A stretch of DNA of 64,000 nucleotides from an uncultured Eubacteriales bacterium (lineage in GTDB: Bacteria; Bacillota; Clostridia; Lachnospirales; Lachnospiraceae): contig URND01000001.1 of assembly GCA_900549105.1 (NCBI GenBank), positions 1-64,000 of the forward strand, written 5' to 3'. The notes below the pieces were generated by a model, which was given only the letters and a program-made list of their open reading frames with translations, searched no databases and had not been told where the DNA came from. This document shows positions 52,211 through 62,115 of this stretch, piece by piece. The translations under genes and the position numbers were made by a program. The first letter of the stretch is position 1. Each line of letters opens with the position of its first letter.

Positions 52211-53191
52211 TTATCCGCCGATTTGAGACATGCCTTTAACCTCGTCTTCTCTTTTTTTTCTGTCTTCATTGAAATGATGGGCCTTTGGCTTGTTCTTGAT
52301 TGCCTCCCGCATCACTTCCCACAACGCCTCATCCGAAATTCTTTGTTCCAGCAGCGGTTTCAGCGAAACGCCAAAATCATACTGAAGACAAGTCTTCAAA
52401 AATCCATCCGATGTCAGCCGTACTCTGTTGCATGTATCGCAAAATTTATGACTCACCGCACTGATAAATCCAATCTTTCCAATCAGTCCGGGGGCTTCAT
52501 AATACCGGCATGGGCCATTGCCCCGCGGTTGATAATAAGGTGTCAGCCTGCCATACTTTTCTTCAATCCGCTGCCGAATCTGTGCCTCCGATACCATCGG
52601 AAACCGGCTGCCGAGCCCAATCGGCATCATTTCAATAAAACGTACATCCACATCCGCCCGTTCCGCATAATGCAGAAGAGACAAAAGATTCTGGGTTTCA
52701 ACGCCAATGGCAGAAACGCAGTTGATTTTCAGCCGCACCCTGTTTTCTGCGATGGCCTTTTCGATTCCCCGCAAAACGCTGTTTAATTCATCCCTCCGGG
52801 TAATCCTCTGATACACGTCCCTCTCTGTTGTGTCGAGACTGACAGTCACGGCGTCGATTCCGGCATCAATCAGCGCATCATAATAGCTTTCCAGCAATAC
52901 CCCGTTGGTTGTCAGCGTCACACTCTGAATTCCGGGAATTGCTTTTAACTCCCGAATAAGTACCGGCATATTCTTTCTCACCAGGGGTTCGCCGCCGGTA
53001 ATCTTTATTTTTTTCAGGCCGTGACCGGCCAGCACGGCGCATATCCGGGAAATTTCATCATAGGAAAGAATTTTTTCATGGCAGATATTCTTAACGCCCT
53101 CCTCCGGCATACAATAGATACATCTGAGATTACATCTGTCCGTAATGGAAATGCGCAGATAATCTATGACTCTTCCCTCGTTGTCTATCAT
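52211..53191 (-). CDS. moaA: GTP 3',8-cyclase MoaA
   Basis: This 326-residue radical SAM enzyme catalyses the first step of molybdopterin synthesis. The radical SAM CxxxCxxC motif is C20, C24, C27 (TDRCNLRCIYC), followed by the GGEPL SAM-binding segment. The C-terminal substrate cluster Cys are in KFCDTCNRVRLTSDGFLKTC. The usual C-terminal GG that completes MoaA is present (SQIGG). It is the last gene of the operon, 2 nt after the broken dehydrogenase gene. MoaC, MoaE and MogA are not in the window. Confidence 0.95.
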   Translation of the reverse strand: MIDNEGRVIDYLRISITDRCNLRCIYCMPEEGVKNICHEKILSYDEISRICAVLAGHGLKKIKITGGEPLVRKNMPVLIRELKAIPGIQSVTLTTNGVLLESYYDALIDAGIDAVTVSLDTTERDVYQRITRRDELNSVLRGIEKAIAENRVRLKINCVSAIGVETQNLLSLLHYAERADVDVRFIEMMPIGLGSRFPMVSEAQIRQRIEEKYGRLTPYYQPRGNGPCRYYEAPGLIGKIGFISAVSHKFCDTCNRVRLTSDGFLKTCLQYDFGVSLKPLLEQRISDEALWEVMREAIKNKPKAHHFNEDRKKREDEVKGMSQIGG

Positions 53192-53192
53192 T

Positions 53193-54663
53193 TTATTCTC
53201 CGATTAATGACAAAATGAATTCTTTAAAATCTTTCTTATTCCATGTCACCGGTGTCGGATACAGCGGGTTACCTTCTTTTTCAGCCCAGGCCACAATCTG
53301 CTCCACATCCTCCTCCTGAATCATTTCAGGATATACCGGAATATTCATCTTGTCTTTCATGTCTTCAATCCAGTCGATAAATGCCTCCGCCTTTGCTTTT
53401 TTCGTATCATCCGCCGCCTTTATGCCGCAGACATCACACAAATCCGCCAGTTTATCGTAAGCCGCCGGCCCAAAAGCCCGCAGAACATGCGGCAGCAGAA
53501 TCGACATTGCAAGGCCATGCGGTGTTCCGTACAGTCCGCCCAGTGTATGGCCAATCGCATGCACATAGCCTACGCAGCCCCTTGTAAAGGCCCGGCCAGC
53601 CAAAAAAGCGGCCTTCTGCATATTATAACGGCCTTTCAGATTGCTGCCATCCTGATAAACATCATAAAGGTTATCATAAATCAGCTTCACAGCCTTTTTA
53701 CACATATCCTTTTCCAGCTTTGAATTGTAAGTATTATTTGTATAGCTCTCCACCGCATGGCACAAAGCGTCCATACCGGTTGTGGCTCATTTGGGACTGA
53801 CCCCGCAGTCCTTAAATGTGTTCGGCGGCCGGATCCAGCACTGCATATTTCGGCATCAGACACAAATCATTCATCGATGCTTTATGATGGGTTGCTGCCT
53901 CAGTGATAACCGCGGCCACCGTTGTCTCCGAACCTGTTCCTGCCGTTGTAGGAACAGCAAAAATTGTCGGAATCGGAAGCAAAATCTTAAAGAGGCCCTG
54001 CAGTCTTTTCACACTCTTATGGGGCCGCGTAATACGGGCGCCAATACCCTTCGCACAGTCCATCGGCGAACCTCCGCCAAAAGCGATCATACAGTCGCAC
54101 TTTTCTTCTTTATAGAGTTTTACGCCTTCCTCAACATTAATATCGGTTGGATTCGGCGCCACCCCGTCATAAATCGCATATTCCAGCCCCTGCTGATCCA
54201 TCGCTTCAAGCATACCGTCCAGCAGATGCAGTTCCATCAGCATTTTATCCGTAACAATAAGAACTTTTTTGAACTTTTTATGTTTAATAGCCTCCGGCAG
54301 CCTTTTCACCGCATCCCGGCCCCGCAGCGTTTTCGGTACTTTCCACGGCAATATGGCCATGCCGATTTTCATAACAGACTGGAAGCCCCTGCAATAGATT
54401 TTCTTCACATTTAATTTGTTTTTCACAGTATACACCGCCTTTCCCCCATCGCGCATGTCAATGGCCTGAATCGGACATGCCTTCGCACAGATACCGCAGC
54501 CGATACATTTGGTTTCATCCACACAGGCAATCGTGTGAATATCCCCATGAAACTTAGGCTCTTCAATGCTCAGACAGTCCATCGGACAATTTTCGACACA
54601 AACCGAACAGCCCGCACATGTTTCTTTATTAATATAAGGCATTTTCTTTTTTTTCATTTTCAT
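53193..54663 (-). pseudogene. Ferredoxin-fused iron-containing alcohol dehydrogenase, broken
   Basis: The first part (ATG 54663 to TAA 53812) carries two [4Fe-4S] ferredoxin motifs (CAGCSVCVENC, CIGCGICAKAC, within about residues 15-65) and the N-terminal NAD-binding half of a type III alcohol dehydrogenase (FGGGSPMDCAKG, PTTAGTGSE). The second part continues in another frame with ATTGMDALCHAVESY, the HAIGHTLGGLYGTPHG metal site and the C-terminal half, to 53193. Between them are a one-base frame change near 53812 and an in-frame TGA at 53787-53789. The intact product would be about 485 residues and could pass electrons between the AOR-linked ferredoxin and NAD(H)/alcohol. Confidence 0.85.
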
Positions 54664-54893
54664 CCACCTCCTGCCGGTGAAAACATGGAGACTTCATCGC
54701 CATCCTTAAACCGATATCCCCGGCCGACCGTTTTTCCGTTCACCAAAACAACCAAATCTTTCGCTTCCCGCTTTGTCATCCCGGGAACCGCGCTTCTTAA
54801 CGCCTCCACAGTGGAGACATCCGCCTCAAATCCGCTGACGCCGGTCTTTAAACGGGCCACGCCAAACAATTTTACTTTAACCACAGACACCAC
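54660..54893 (-). CDS. MoaD/ThiS-like sulfur carrier protein
   Basis: This 77-residue beta-grasp protein ends in the Gly-Gly tail (FSPAGGG) that is activated as an acyl-adenylate and thiocarboxylate. It resembles MoaD with a VKVKLFGVARLKTG start and a DGDEVSMFSPAGGG end. The next gene overlaps its stop by 4 nt (ATGA). Gene order beside a ThiF/MoeB-type activator in the same operon makes a role in pterin-dithiolene sulfur transfer likely. AOR-linked MoaD homologues of this kind are known in Clostridia. Confidence 0.85.
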   Translation of the reverse strand: MVSVVKVKLFGVARLKTGVSGFEADVSTVEALRSAVPGMTKREAKDLVVLVNGKTVGRGYRFKDGDEVSMFSPAGGG

Positions 54894-54901
54894 CCTTTGC
54901 C

Positions 54902-56824
54902 TTAAATAATTTCCAGTTTCTTCAAAAGCTTCTCCGTCGGCAATCCGTTATTATCCCATCCCCGGGCATGATAATAAACTTTTTTCAGTTTTTCCAACGG
55001 CACTTTGGATGTCGGGTCTTTCGGGTCCTGCAATGTTTTCACGAGGCGGGACGGCAAAGCATCCTTATTGGCGTTCACTCCAAATCTCCGGTTTACTTCC
55101 CTCTCCAGATTGTAGCCCCGTTCGCCGCAGCGCATATAATGACCAAAAGACATCTTCATCCCTGTGGCATACTCAAAGCCTTTGGTATGATGGAATACCG
55201 GCAGATGCAGCTTTAACATCTCCGGATATTTGTTCATCAGCCGCACCACAGCGCCGCAATATGGCAGAACTTTATTCACCAGTTTCACATACCAGCTGTT
55301 CGGGTGGCGCATAAGCGGCGCCGGGAAAAAGGCATAGCTCGTAAACAGACATTGGCCGGAAGCGGATATCATTTCCATCAAATCCTGGAACATCATCGTT
55401 AAATCCGCTTTTCCATGATAGGTTGTCTGATTAATAGAAAGCCCGAGGCCCTCCAGAATAGCGAGATAACCGCCATTTAAATGACAGCCGCCCCGGTTGC
55501 TGACCGCATAGCCCAGTCCAAGGCCCACCGCCTTTCTCGGTTCATAAGCCGCCAGTTCCATTCCCTTTGCATGAATGGCAAACTCTTTGCCGCCATATTT
55601 TTCGGACAGCCGCTTACTTCCCTCTGCCAGTTCGTCTCCAATGCCCCGGCGATAGGCAATATCCTCAAATATCTGCGAAATGCCGTCAATCTCGGAAAAC
55701 TTCAAGCCATTATCCCAAAGTCCCTTTTCATTGGCTTCCATGGCATAGGACAAAGTATTGGCCGCTGAAATCGTATCCATTCCCAGTTCGTCCAGCTCAT
55801 AATTCCATTTCAGCACAGCCTCCAGATTATTATTTAATATGCCTCCGCCGAGAAGTACCAGTGTCTCCAGTTCCGGCCCCTTCACCGGCCGCCCTTCAAC
55901 CTCCACCGTGCGGGCACAGCGAATCGGACAGGTGAGACAGCCTTTATTGACAATATTGTGTTTTTCAGCCAAAACCTCGCCGCTGACCTTTTCGAAATCT
56001 TCATATTGTCCCCGGCTGTAATTTTTTGTGGAAAGCATTTCTTTCATCTGCATAGAGCTGACAAGTCCCGCTGTCCCCAGTCTCGGAAGCTGATCGCCGG
56101 TCAGCGGATGCTTTCTTAAATATCTGAACCATTTCTTTGTATGGGCAATCATCTTTTCCTTGTCATAAATCGGAATTTCTTTCGTCCCGCTGACACAAAC
56201 CGCTTTCAGGCGCATCCAGCCCATCACAGCCCCGGTGCCTCCCCGCCCGGAAATACGGTCGTTGGAAACAATACTGGAATAGAGCACCATATTTTCCCCG
56301 GCCGGCCCGATACAAATCTTTCCGTTCTTGCGGACACGCCCGTTTTTCATTCGAAGTTTGTCATCCAAAGCCTCCTGGACCTGGGTTGTTTTCATCCCCC
56401 ACAAATCATCGGCGCTGTGAAACAGGACATTGTCATTCTGAATTTCAATCCATGTCTTTTCTTCACACTGCCCGGTTAAAATCAGGCCATCCAGCCCCGC
56501 TTTTTTCAGATAATATCCAAAATGGCCGCCACAGTTGGATGATGTAATATAACCGGTCTGGGGCGACAGGGTTGAAACATTAAAACGGCTGGCACTCGGC
56601 GCCCCGGTGCCCGTCAGCGGCCCCGTCGTAATCACCAGAAGATTATCCTCGGAAAATGCCTTCTCCGTTCCCTTTAAATGGTCCCCAAGAATCTTTGCCG
56701 CCATAGTCTTTCCGCCGATAAACAATTCTCGTTCTCTATCGGAAAAGGGATATTCGGACACTTCTTTTGTCGTCAAATCAATTTTCAGCACTTTTCCCAT
56801 ATAACCCCCATATTTTGTTGCCAT
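54902..56824 (-). CDS. Aldehyde:ferredoxin oxidoreductase (tungsten AOR family)
   Basis: This 640-residue enzyme oxidises aldehydes to acids (or reduces acids) with ferredoxin, using tungsten bound to two pterins. It has the N-terminal AOR domain (YGGYMGKVLKIDLTTKEV, SASRFNVSTLSPQTGYITSSNCGGHFG; pterin loop) and the [4Fe-4S] ligands Cys296, Cys299, Cys303 (CLTCPIRC) and Cys566 (RCGERGYN). Length fits the family (about 600-640). GAGGTG lies upstream of ATG 56824. It is embedded in a cofactor operon with tungstate import, supporting tungsten rather than molybdenum. Confidence 0.93.
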   Translation of the reverse strand: MATKYGGYMGKVLKIDLTTKEVSEYPFSDRERELFIGGKTMAAKILGDHLKGTEKAFSEDNLLVITTGPLTGTGAPSASRFNVSTLSPQTGYITSSNCGGHFGYYLKKAGLDGLILTGQCEEKTWIEIQNDNVLFHSADDLWGMKTTQVQEALDDKLRMKNGRVRKNGKICIGPAGENMVLYSSIVSNDRISGRGGTGAVMGWMRLKAVCVSGTKEIPIYDKEKMIAHTKKWFRYLRKHPLTGDQLPRLGTAGLVSSMQMKEMLSTKNYSRGQYEDFEKVSGEVLAEKHNIVNKGCLTCPIRCARTVEVEGRPVKGPELETLVLLGGGILNNNLEAVLKWNYELDELGMDTISAANTLSYAMEANEKGLWDNGLKFSEIDGISQIFEDIAYRRGIGDELAEGSKRLSEKYGGKEFAIHAKGMELAAYEPRKAVGLGLGYAVSNRGGCHLNGGYLAILEGLGLSINQTTYHGKADLTMMFQDLMEMISASGQCLFTSYAFFPAPLMRHPNSWYVKLVNKVLPYCGAVVRLMNKYPEMLKLHLPVFHHTKGFEYATGMKMSFGHYMRCGERGYNLEREVNRRFGVNANKDALPSRLVKTLQDPKDPTSKVPLEKLKKVYYHARGWDNNGLPTEKLLKKLEII

Positions 56825-56856
56825 ATCTTCTCACCTCTTTCTCTGTTTCTTAATTT

Positions 56857-57525
56857 TTATACCTTCTGCATGGTCACCCATGAAAAATCACTGTTTAACA
56901 TATCCACAAACATCACTTTTTGATGCAGCAGTTCTCCGCATCCCGCTGCCAGTTTCAATGCTTCTCCGGCCTGCAGCGCCGCAACCGCGCAGACCGTCGG
57001 CATAAGCGCCGACACTTCCTGTTTTTTAGGGTACATATAAAGCCGTTCCAGCAAAGCATCCCCCGGAAAAATCGTTGCCACCTGTCCATACCAGCCTTCC
57101 ACAGCCCCATGAATCAATGGAATCTTTAACTCCTCCGCCAGTTTTTCAAGACAGACTTTGGTATCCGCATCATCCACACAGTCCATCAGCAAATCCGCCC
57201 CTGACAGAAGGTGTCTCCCGTTACATTCATCCAAAAAGGTTTCACAGATTTTTATATCTGCCTGAGGCCGGATATCCAAAAGACCGGCTTTCAGCACTTC
57301 CGCTTTGGATTGATTGACTGTAGAATCCAGGGCATATAATTGACGATTGAAATTACTGTACTCCAATACATCTTTATCGATTAAAATAAGTTTTTCAAAA
57401 CCGCCCCGTACAAGCTGGTGGGCAGCCATCTGTCCTAAAGCCCCGGCGCCGACAACCGCAACAATCATCCGGCGAATCCGCTCCGCCTGCTCTGCCGTAA
57501 GAAAATCCATATTTTTCTCAAACAA
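56857..57525 (-). CDS. ThiF/MoeB-family adenylyltransferase
   Basis: This 222-residue E1-like protein adenylates the C-terminus of a MoaD/ThiS-type carrier. The VAVVGAGALGQMAA nucleotide-binding loop, LILIDKDVLEYSNFNRQ with the conserved Asp and Arg, and the DCVDDADTK motif are visible. It is shorter than MoeB (about 250) and lacks the zinc-binding Cys pairs, as in the short ThiF-like proteins that accompany AOR operons. The partner is most likely the MoaD-like protein in this operon. Confidence 0.88.
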   Translation of the reverse strand: MFEKNMDFLTAEQAERIRRMIVAVVGAGALGQMAAHQLVRGGFEKLILIDKDVLEYSNFNRQLYALDSTVNQSKAEVLKAGLLDIRPQADIKICETFLDECNGRHLLSGADLLMDCVDDADTKVCLEKLAEELKIPLIHGAVEGWYGQVATIFPGDALLERLYMYPKKQEVSALMPTVCAVAALQAGEALKLAAGCGELLHQKVMFVDMLNSDFSWVTMQKV

Positions 57526-57550
57526 AATATCATCCCCGTTTCAATCCTGC

Positions 57551-59464
57551 TCAAAGGAAACACAGTTGCCCGCACTCTTCCCAGCCATAGCCTCCCAGCA
57601 TATCCAAACGCTTTTTAAAGGCGTCTCCTTTGAGAATGTGAAGGAACTCCTGAACCGCCGGCAATTCCAGATATTTTTCATAAGTCACAAAATCATACTC
57701 TTCAAAGCCCACCTCGATAAAATCAAGATTCAGAGCCTTTGCACAGGAATAAATACCCATTCCCACATCCGCATTATCCTTCTGGACAGCCACCGCCACA
57801 CTCATATGGGTTGCCGCTTCGTGCCCATACCCTGAAATATCTGCCGGGGAAATTCCCTCTTTTTTCAGAAGATAATCGAAAAGCACCCGGGTTCCGGCGC
57901 CCCGCTGACGATTTATGTAGCGTATCTCCGGCGTTATATCACGGATGCTCTGAATATTCAGAGGATTTCCCTTTTTAACAATAAAGCCCTGCCGTCTGCG
58001 GACTCCCTTAATAATGACCATTTTCTCATCCGGGAACATCTCGCGGGTAATCGATATATTATAGCTTCCGTCCTTCTCATCCAGCAAGTGGGACGGGGCC
58101 AGATGGGTCTCTTTTTTCCGAAGTGCGATTAAGCCGGCCATGGAACCTACATGGGTGGATGAAAGGCAGGTATCACGGCCTTCCTCCATCATGATATCAT
58201 TGATAACATCCAGAATTAAGTCATGGCTTCCAATGAGCACCAGCGTTTTCCGAATCTGCTCCATATCTTTCATAAGCTTAACCCGAATCGTCTCATGAGC
58301 GGAAAATCCTTCTTTATCCTGGGGAATAACGCAAAAACCATCGGCCCTCACCAGCGACATGGAAGCCCCTGCTCCCCGCTCCAGCGGCGAAGCCACCAGT
58401 TCATTTTCCACGATTCCCAGTTTTACCCGGACATATTCCTCATATTTCAGGCCGGACATCAATGTTTTTGACAATTTCGCCTCAACCTCTTTTTGCGGTT
58501 TATCTTCTCCGCTCCGCCAGCCATACCTGTTCATAACCGGAATAACAAACTCCATAAAAGTCAGATAAGCGGATACCGGATAGCCCGGAAGACCAATCAC
58601 CGGCTTGCCGTCTATCTTTCCCAGGATTACCGGTTTCCCCGGCTTCATGGACATGCCGTGGGTATAGACTTCGCCCAACTGCCGGATGGCATGAACCGTG
58701 TAATCATCCCGTCCGGCGCTGGAACCGGCATTGATAATAACCATGTCACATTCAGCGGCCGCCTCCGACAGTTTCCGCTTAATCAATTCCAGATCATCCG
58801 GAAGAATCGGATACCGCCGCCCGATACCGCCCTGCTCCGCCACCAGATTTTCAAACATCCGGGAGTTGGTTTCTATAATTTTCCCGTCCTCCAACGGCTC
58901 CATATATTCAATCATTTCATCCCCGGTGGGAATAATTCCGATTACCGGCTTCTTAATTACCTGAATTTCCATAATACCTGCAGATAAAAGCACAGAAATA
59001 TCAATGGCGCATATTTTATGACCGGTTGGGAGCACCATTTCCTTGGCGACAATATCTTCTCCGATGGCCCGCACATGGGCAAAAGGATGGGTCGGCGCGA
59101 TAATGATATAGCCTTCCCCGTCCTCCGGCTCGATTAAATCTTCCGCCATAATGACCGCATCATAGGGCGGCATAATCATATCCCCGGTATCCACATCCAG
59201 ATAGTCCTCTCCCCGAATCAGCTTTAGCGGATTTTTTTCTGAAGCTCCCTTCGTATGGGCGCTGATGACCGCAATGCCGTCCATGGCACAGGAATTATAA
59301 GACGGACTGGAATATCTGGCATATACGGCCTCCGCAGTGATGCGTCCAAGACTCTCCACAACGGGAATCCACTCTCCCTGCGGCCGGATATTGGAAAATG
59401 CCGCCAGAAAACCGGCAAGCGCTTCCTCTTTTTTCTGAACATTCAAATATAAATTTCTCTTCAT
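57551..59464 (-). CDS. MoeA fused to a periplasmic-binding-like domain
   Basis: This 637-residue protein has a complete MoeA (molybdopterin molybdo/tungsto-transferase) part in residues 1-405 (SSPSYNSCAMDGIAV, TGDEMIEY, INAGSSAGRDDYT, KPGKPVILGKIDGKPVIGLPGYPVSA) and a C-terminal PBP-like domain (about 410-637) of the type that binds small ligands, with GFIVKKGNPLNIQSIRDI. The fusion is common in anaerobes with tungsten enzymes and may sense the metal or pterin. ATG 59464 overlaps the stop of the preceding gene by one base (TGATG). Confidence 0.9.
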   Translation of the reverse strand: MKRNLYLNVQKKEEALAGFLAAFSNIRPQGEWIPVVESLGRITAEAVYARYSSPSYNSCAMDGIAVISAHTKGASEKNPLKLIRGEDYLDVDTGDMIMPPYDAVIMAEDLIEPEDGEGYIIIAPTHPFAHVRAIGEDIVAKEMVLPTGHKICAIDISVLLSAGIMEIQVIKKPVIGIIPTGDEMIEYMEPLEDGKIIETNSRMFENLVAEQGGIGRRYPILPDDLELIKRKLSEAAAECDMVIINAGSSAGRDDYTVHAIRQLGEVYTHGMSMKPGKPVILGKIDGKPVIGLPGYPVSAYLTFMEFVIPVMNRYGWRSGEDKPQKEVEAKLSKTLMSGLKYEEYVRVKLGIVENELVASPLERGAGASMSLVRADGFCVIPQDKEGFSAHETIRVKLMKDMEQIRKTLVLIGSHDLILDVINDIMMEEGRDTCLSSTHVGSMAGLIALRKKETHLAPSHLLDEKDGSYNISITREMFPDEKMVIIKGVRRRQGFIVKKGNPLNIQSIRDITPEIRYINRQRGAGTRVLFDYLLKKEGISPADISGYGHEAATHMSVAVAVQKDNADVGMGIYSCAKALNLDFIEVGFEEYDFVTYEKYLELPAVQEFLHILKGDAFKKRLDMLGGYGWEECGQLCFL

Positions 59465-60696
59465 CAAAACACCTCTACCCAAACCGGCTCACCCCGGTTC
59501 AGGCCTTCCTGGTTTCTCGGTATCCGCACATAGCCATCGGCTCCGGCCAGGGCCGCAATGCTGCCCGATTTGGCATGAATCGGCTTTGCCGTGAAACCCT
59601 CCGAATCACGAATCAATTTCACAGGCAGACAGGTCTCTCTGCCCTGATTGCTGGAAACATTCTCACTGATTCTCGCCCGATAAGGCGGACGCGTCCGCCT
59701 CCCGCTCTTTTCCCAATACCAGCGGACAATCACCATCCGAAACATCAGCATGGCCGCCATCGGATGACCGGGAAGTCCGGCAATCACCGTGTGGAATTTC
59801 CTGTCATAGGCCAAAATCGTCGGCTTCCCCGGCTTGATGGCAATTCCATGGGTAAACACATTGCCTGTGAAGTTTTCCAGCACCCTTTTTGTATAGTCCT
59901 TATTTCCTTTGGAACTTCCGCCGGATATAAGAATAATATCGCTGTCCTCCGCCGCCCGGGAAACCGCCTCAAATATATCCGGCTCCCTATCTCCGACCCG
60001 CAGACTTCTGAGGACATTCATCCCCATTCTTCGCGCTTCCGCCGCCAGAGCATAGGAATTAATATCCCGGATTTTTGACGCCGTCAAAGGTTCGTCAATA
60101 TCCACCAGTTCATCCCCGGTAGACAGGATTGTCACTGCCGGCGGCACATAAACTTCAATATCACAGATGCCGAGGGCAGCCATTATCCCGATATCACCGG
60201 CATTGATTTTCCGTCCTCTTTGAATCAGACATTCGCCGACTGCAATATCTTCTCCCGGCTGAATCACATTTTCACCGTCGCTCACAGCCTTATATCCGAT
60301 GATTTTTCCATCGGCATACTGCTCCGTATACTCCACCATCAAAACAGCCGTCGCTCCATCAGGCACCATAGACCCGGTCTGCACCTGCACCGCTTCCCCT
60401 GTCTTCACCGTCATCAGGGCAGGTTCTTCAATATTCACATGGCCGGTCACCTGATAAAATGCCGGATTGGAATCGCCGGAGCCGTAACTGTCCGCAGCGA
60501 TAACGGCATATCCGTCCACGGTTGAACGCCGGAATGGCGGCACATTCTCTTCTGCAATAACATCTTTTGCGCAGATAAACCCCAAAGCCGCCTCACAGGC
60601 CACTTTATGTGTTTTAAATTCCAGATTTGCCGTTTCCTCTTTCAGCTTCTGTCCGGCCTGTTCCAACGTATCTGTATGTAATAGTTCAATATTCAA
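59464..60696 (-). CDS. moeA: Molybdopterin molybdenumtransferase MoeA
   Basis: This 410-residue enzyme inserts molybdate or tungstate into adenylated pterin. The MoeA landmarks are present: VPPFRRSTVDGYAV, GTGSMVPDGAT-type loop (QTGSMVPDGATAVLM), LSTGDELVDI, ISGGSSKGNKDYT, and KPGKPTILAY. It is followed by the MoeA-PBP paralogue, so the operon has two MoeA enzymes, in keeping with separate handling of molybdenum and tungsten. The start overlaps the transporter ATPase gene by 4 nt. Confidence 0.93.
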   Translation of the reverse strand: MNIELLHTDTLEQAGQKLKEETANLEFKTHKVACEAALGFICAKDVIAEENVPPFRRSTVDGYAVIAADSYGSGDSNPAFYQVTGHVNIEEPALMTVKTGEAVQVQTGSMVPDGATAVLMVEYTEQYADGKIIGYKAVSDGENVIQPGEDIAVGECLIQRGRKINAGDIGIMAALGICDIEVYVPPAVTILSTGDELVDIDEPLTASKIRDINSYALAAEARRMGMNVLRSLRVGDREPDIFEAVSRAAEDSDIILISGGSSKGNKDYTKRVLENFTGNVFTHGIAIKPGKPTILAYDRKFHTVIAGLPGHPMAAMLMFRMVIVRWYWEKSGRRTRPPYRARISENVSSNQGRETCLPVKLIRDSEGFTAKPIHAKSGSIAALAGADGYVRIPRNQEGLNRGEPVWVEVF

Positions 60697-61397
60697 ATTA
60701 AAAGTTCTCCTTCAACAAACTTCTTTGTCTCCTCATTTTCCGAATGGACAAAAAACTGCTCCGAGCCACAACATTCCACAAGTCTTCCCTTTTTCAATAA
60801 AATGACATCATCAGCCAATCGCCGGGCCTGGGCCAGATTGTGGGTCACCATAACCATCGTCGTCCCCCTGCGGCGATTCATCTTCATGAGTATTTTTTCA
60901 ATCTCACTGGTTGTATAAGGGTCGATACTTGCACAGGGTTCATCCAGAAGAAGCAAATCGGGCTCAAAGGATAATGCCCTTGCCAAAGCCACTTTCTGCA
61001 CTTCTCCCAGGGACAGTTGATTGGCCTTTTTATCCAGCAGTTCTTCCAGATTCAGTTCTTTGGCCAGTTCCCCGATTCTGCCCTCAATCACTTCTTTTGA
61101 AAATTTTCTGAGCTTCATCGGACAGGCTATATTTTTTCTTACAGTAGTGGAAATTAAATAGGGCTCCTGGAATACAAGGGTGATATGTTTCTCCGGCACT
61201 TTTTTCTCCCCGTCATATCGGATGATTCCCCCGTCTTTTTGCAGAAGATTTCCAATCAGGTTCAGCAGAGTTGATTTCCCCGCGCCGTTTGGACCGACAA
61301 TCGCCGTGATTTTGCCTTCCCGGACGGTCAGCCTGTCAATGTCCAGCACCGGAGTACCCTGATATGATTTTTTTAAATTTTCAATTTCTATCCGCAT
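60693..61397 (-). CDS. tupC: Tungstate ABC transporter ATP-binding protein (TupC-like)
   Basis: This 234-residue ABC ATPase has Walker A GPNGAGKST (about 36-44), Q-loop VFQEP, signature LSLGEVQKVALARAL, Walker B LLLLDEPCA and the H-loop VTHN. It drives uptake by the TupA/TupB partners next to it. The specificity is taken from TupA. Confidence 0.9.
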   Translation of the reverse strand: MRIEIENLKKSYQGTPVLDIDRLTVREGKITAIVGPNGAGKSTLLNLIGNLLQKDGGIIRYDGEKKVPEKHITLVFQEPYLISTTVRKNIACPMKLRKFSKEVIEGRIGELAKELNLEELLDKKANQLSLGEVQKVALARALSFEPDLLLLDEPCASIDPYTTSEIEKILMKMNRRRGTTMVMVTHNLAQARRLADDVILLKKGRLVECCGSEQFFVHSENEETKKFVEGELLI

Positions 61398-61400
61398 ATC

Positions 61401-62096
61401 TTATCCGCTCTTTTCCCTCTGGAAGCGGTAGAGAACTGTATTCACCATAAATGAAATCAGAAGCAAAATAATTCCCACCGCCAAAGCCCGTTCATACTCG
61501 CCCATGCCCTTCAATTGGGAAATATAGGTCGTCATAACCCGGGTTTTTCCGTCAATATTTCCACCCACAATCATTACCGCACCGACTTCCGAGATTGCCC
61601 TCGAAAAGCCGGAAACCAACGCCACAACAAGGCCGCCGCGCAGTTCAAAGAGAAACAGACCCATCGTCTGCGCCGGACTTGCCCCCAATGTTTTTGACAA
61701 GCGCTGAATCCTCTCCTGCTTTTCTGCCGCCGCATTATAAGTCAGCCCGATGATAATCGGCAAAATCATTAAAATCTGGGCGATAATCATAATTGTTACC
61801 GTATAATTCAGCCTCAGACTTCCAAAAGGTCCACGGCGCATAAAAAGAATATACACCAGCAGCCCGCAAAGCACCGGCGGCATACCCATCAGGGTATAAA
61901 TGAAACGCATAAATAAGTGCTTCAGCGGAAAAGAATATTTCGATGCCAGAATACCGAGAAATATTCCTCCGATGCCCGCCGCAAACAGCGATGTCAGAGA
62001 AACTCTTAAAGACAGTAAAACGACTTCAAATACTTCCGCATCCAGAGAAAATATAAGCCGGAAAGCCTCTTTGATACCTTCAATAATAATATTCAT
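61401..62096 (-). CDS. tupB: Tungstate ABC transporter permease (TupB-like)
   Basis: This 231-residue permease has about five to six membrane helices and the EAA loop region (RLSKTLGASPAQTMGLFLFEL) that contacts the ATPase. It sits 3 nt upstream of the ATPase gene and 19 nt after tupA, so the three form the importer. Length is normal. Confidence 0.9.
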   Translation of the reverse strand: MNIIIEGIKEAFRLIFSLDAEVFEVVLLSLRVSLTSLFAAGIGGIFLGILASKYSFPLKHLFMRFIYTLMGMPPVLCGLLVYILFMRRGPFGSLRLNYTVTIMIIAQILMILPIIIGLTYNAAAEKQERIQRLSKTLGASPAQTMGLFLFELRGGLVVALVSGFSRAISEVGAVMIVGGNIDGKTRVMTTYISQLKGMGEYERALAVGIILLLISFMVNTVLYRFQREKSG

Positions 62097-62115
62097 AAGC
62101 TGTTAAACTGCATAT

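Noticed and set aside
53787..53789. In-frame TGA in the alcohol dehydrogenase as a selenocysteine codon
   Set aside because: There is also a frame change 25 bp upstream, the family has no selenocysteine here, and no obvious hairpin follows the TGA.
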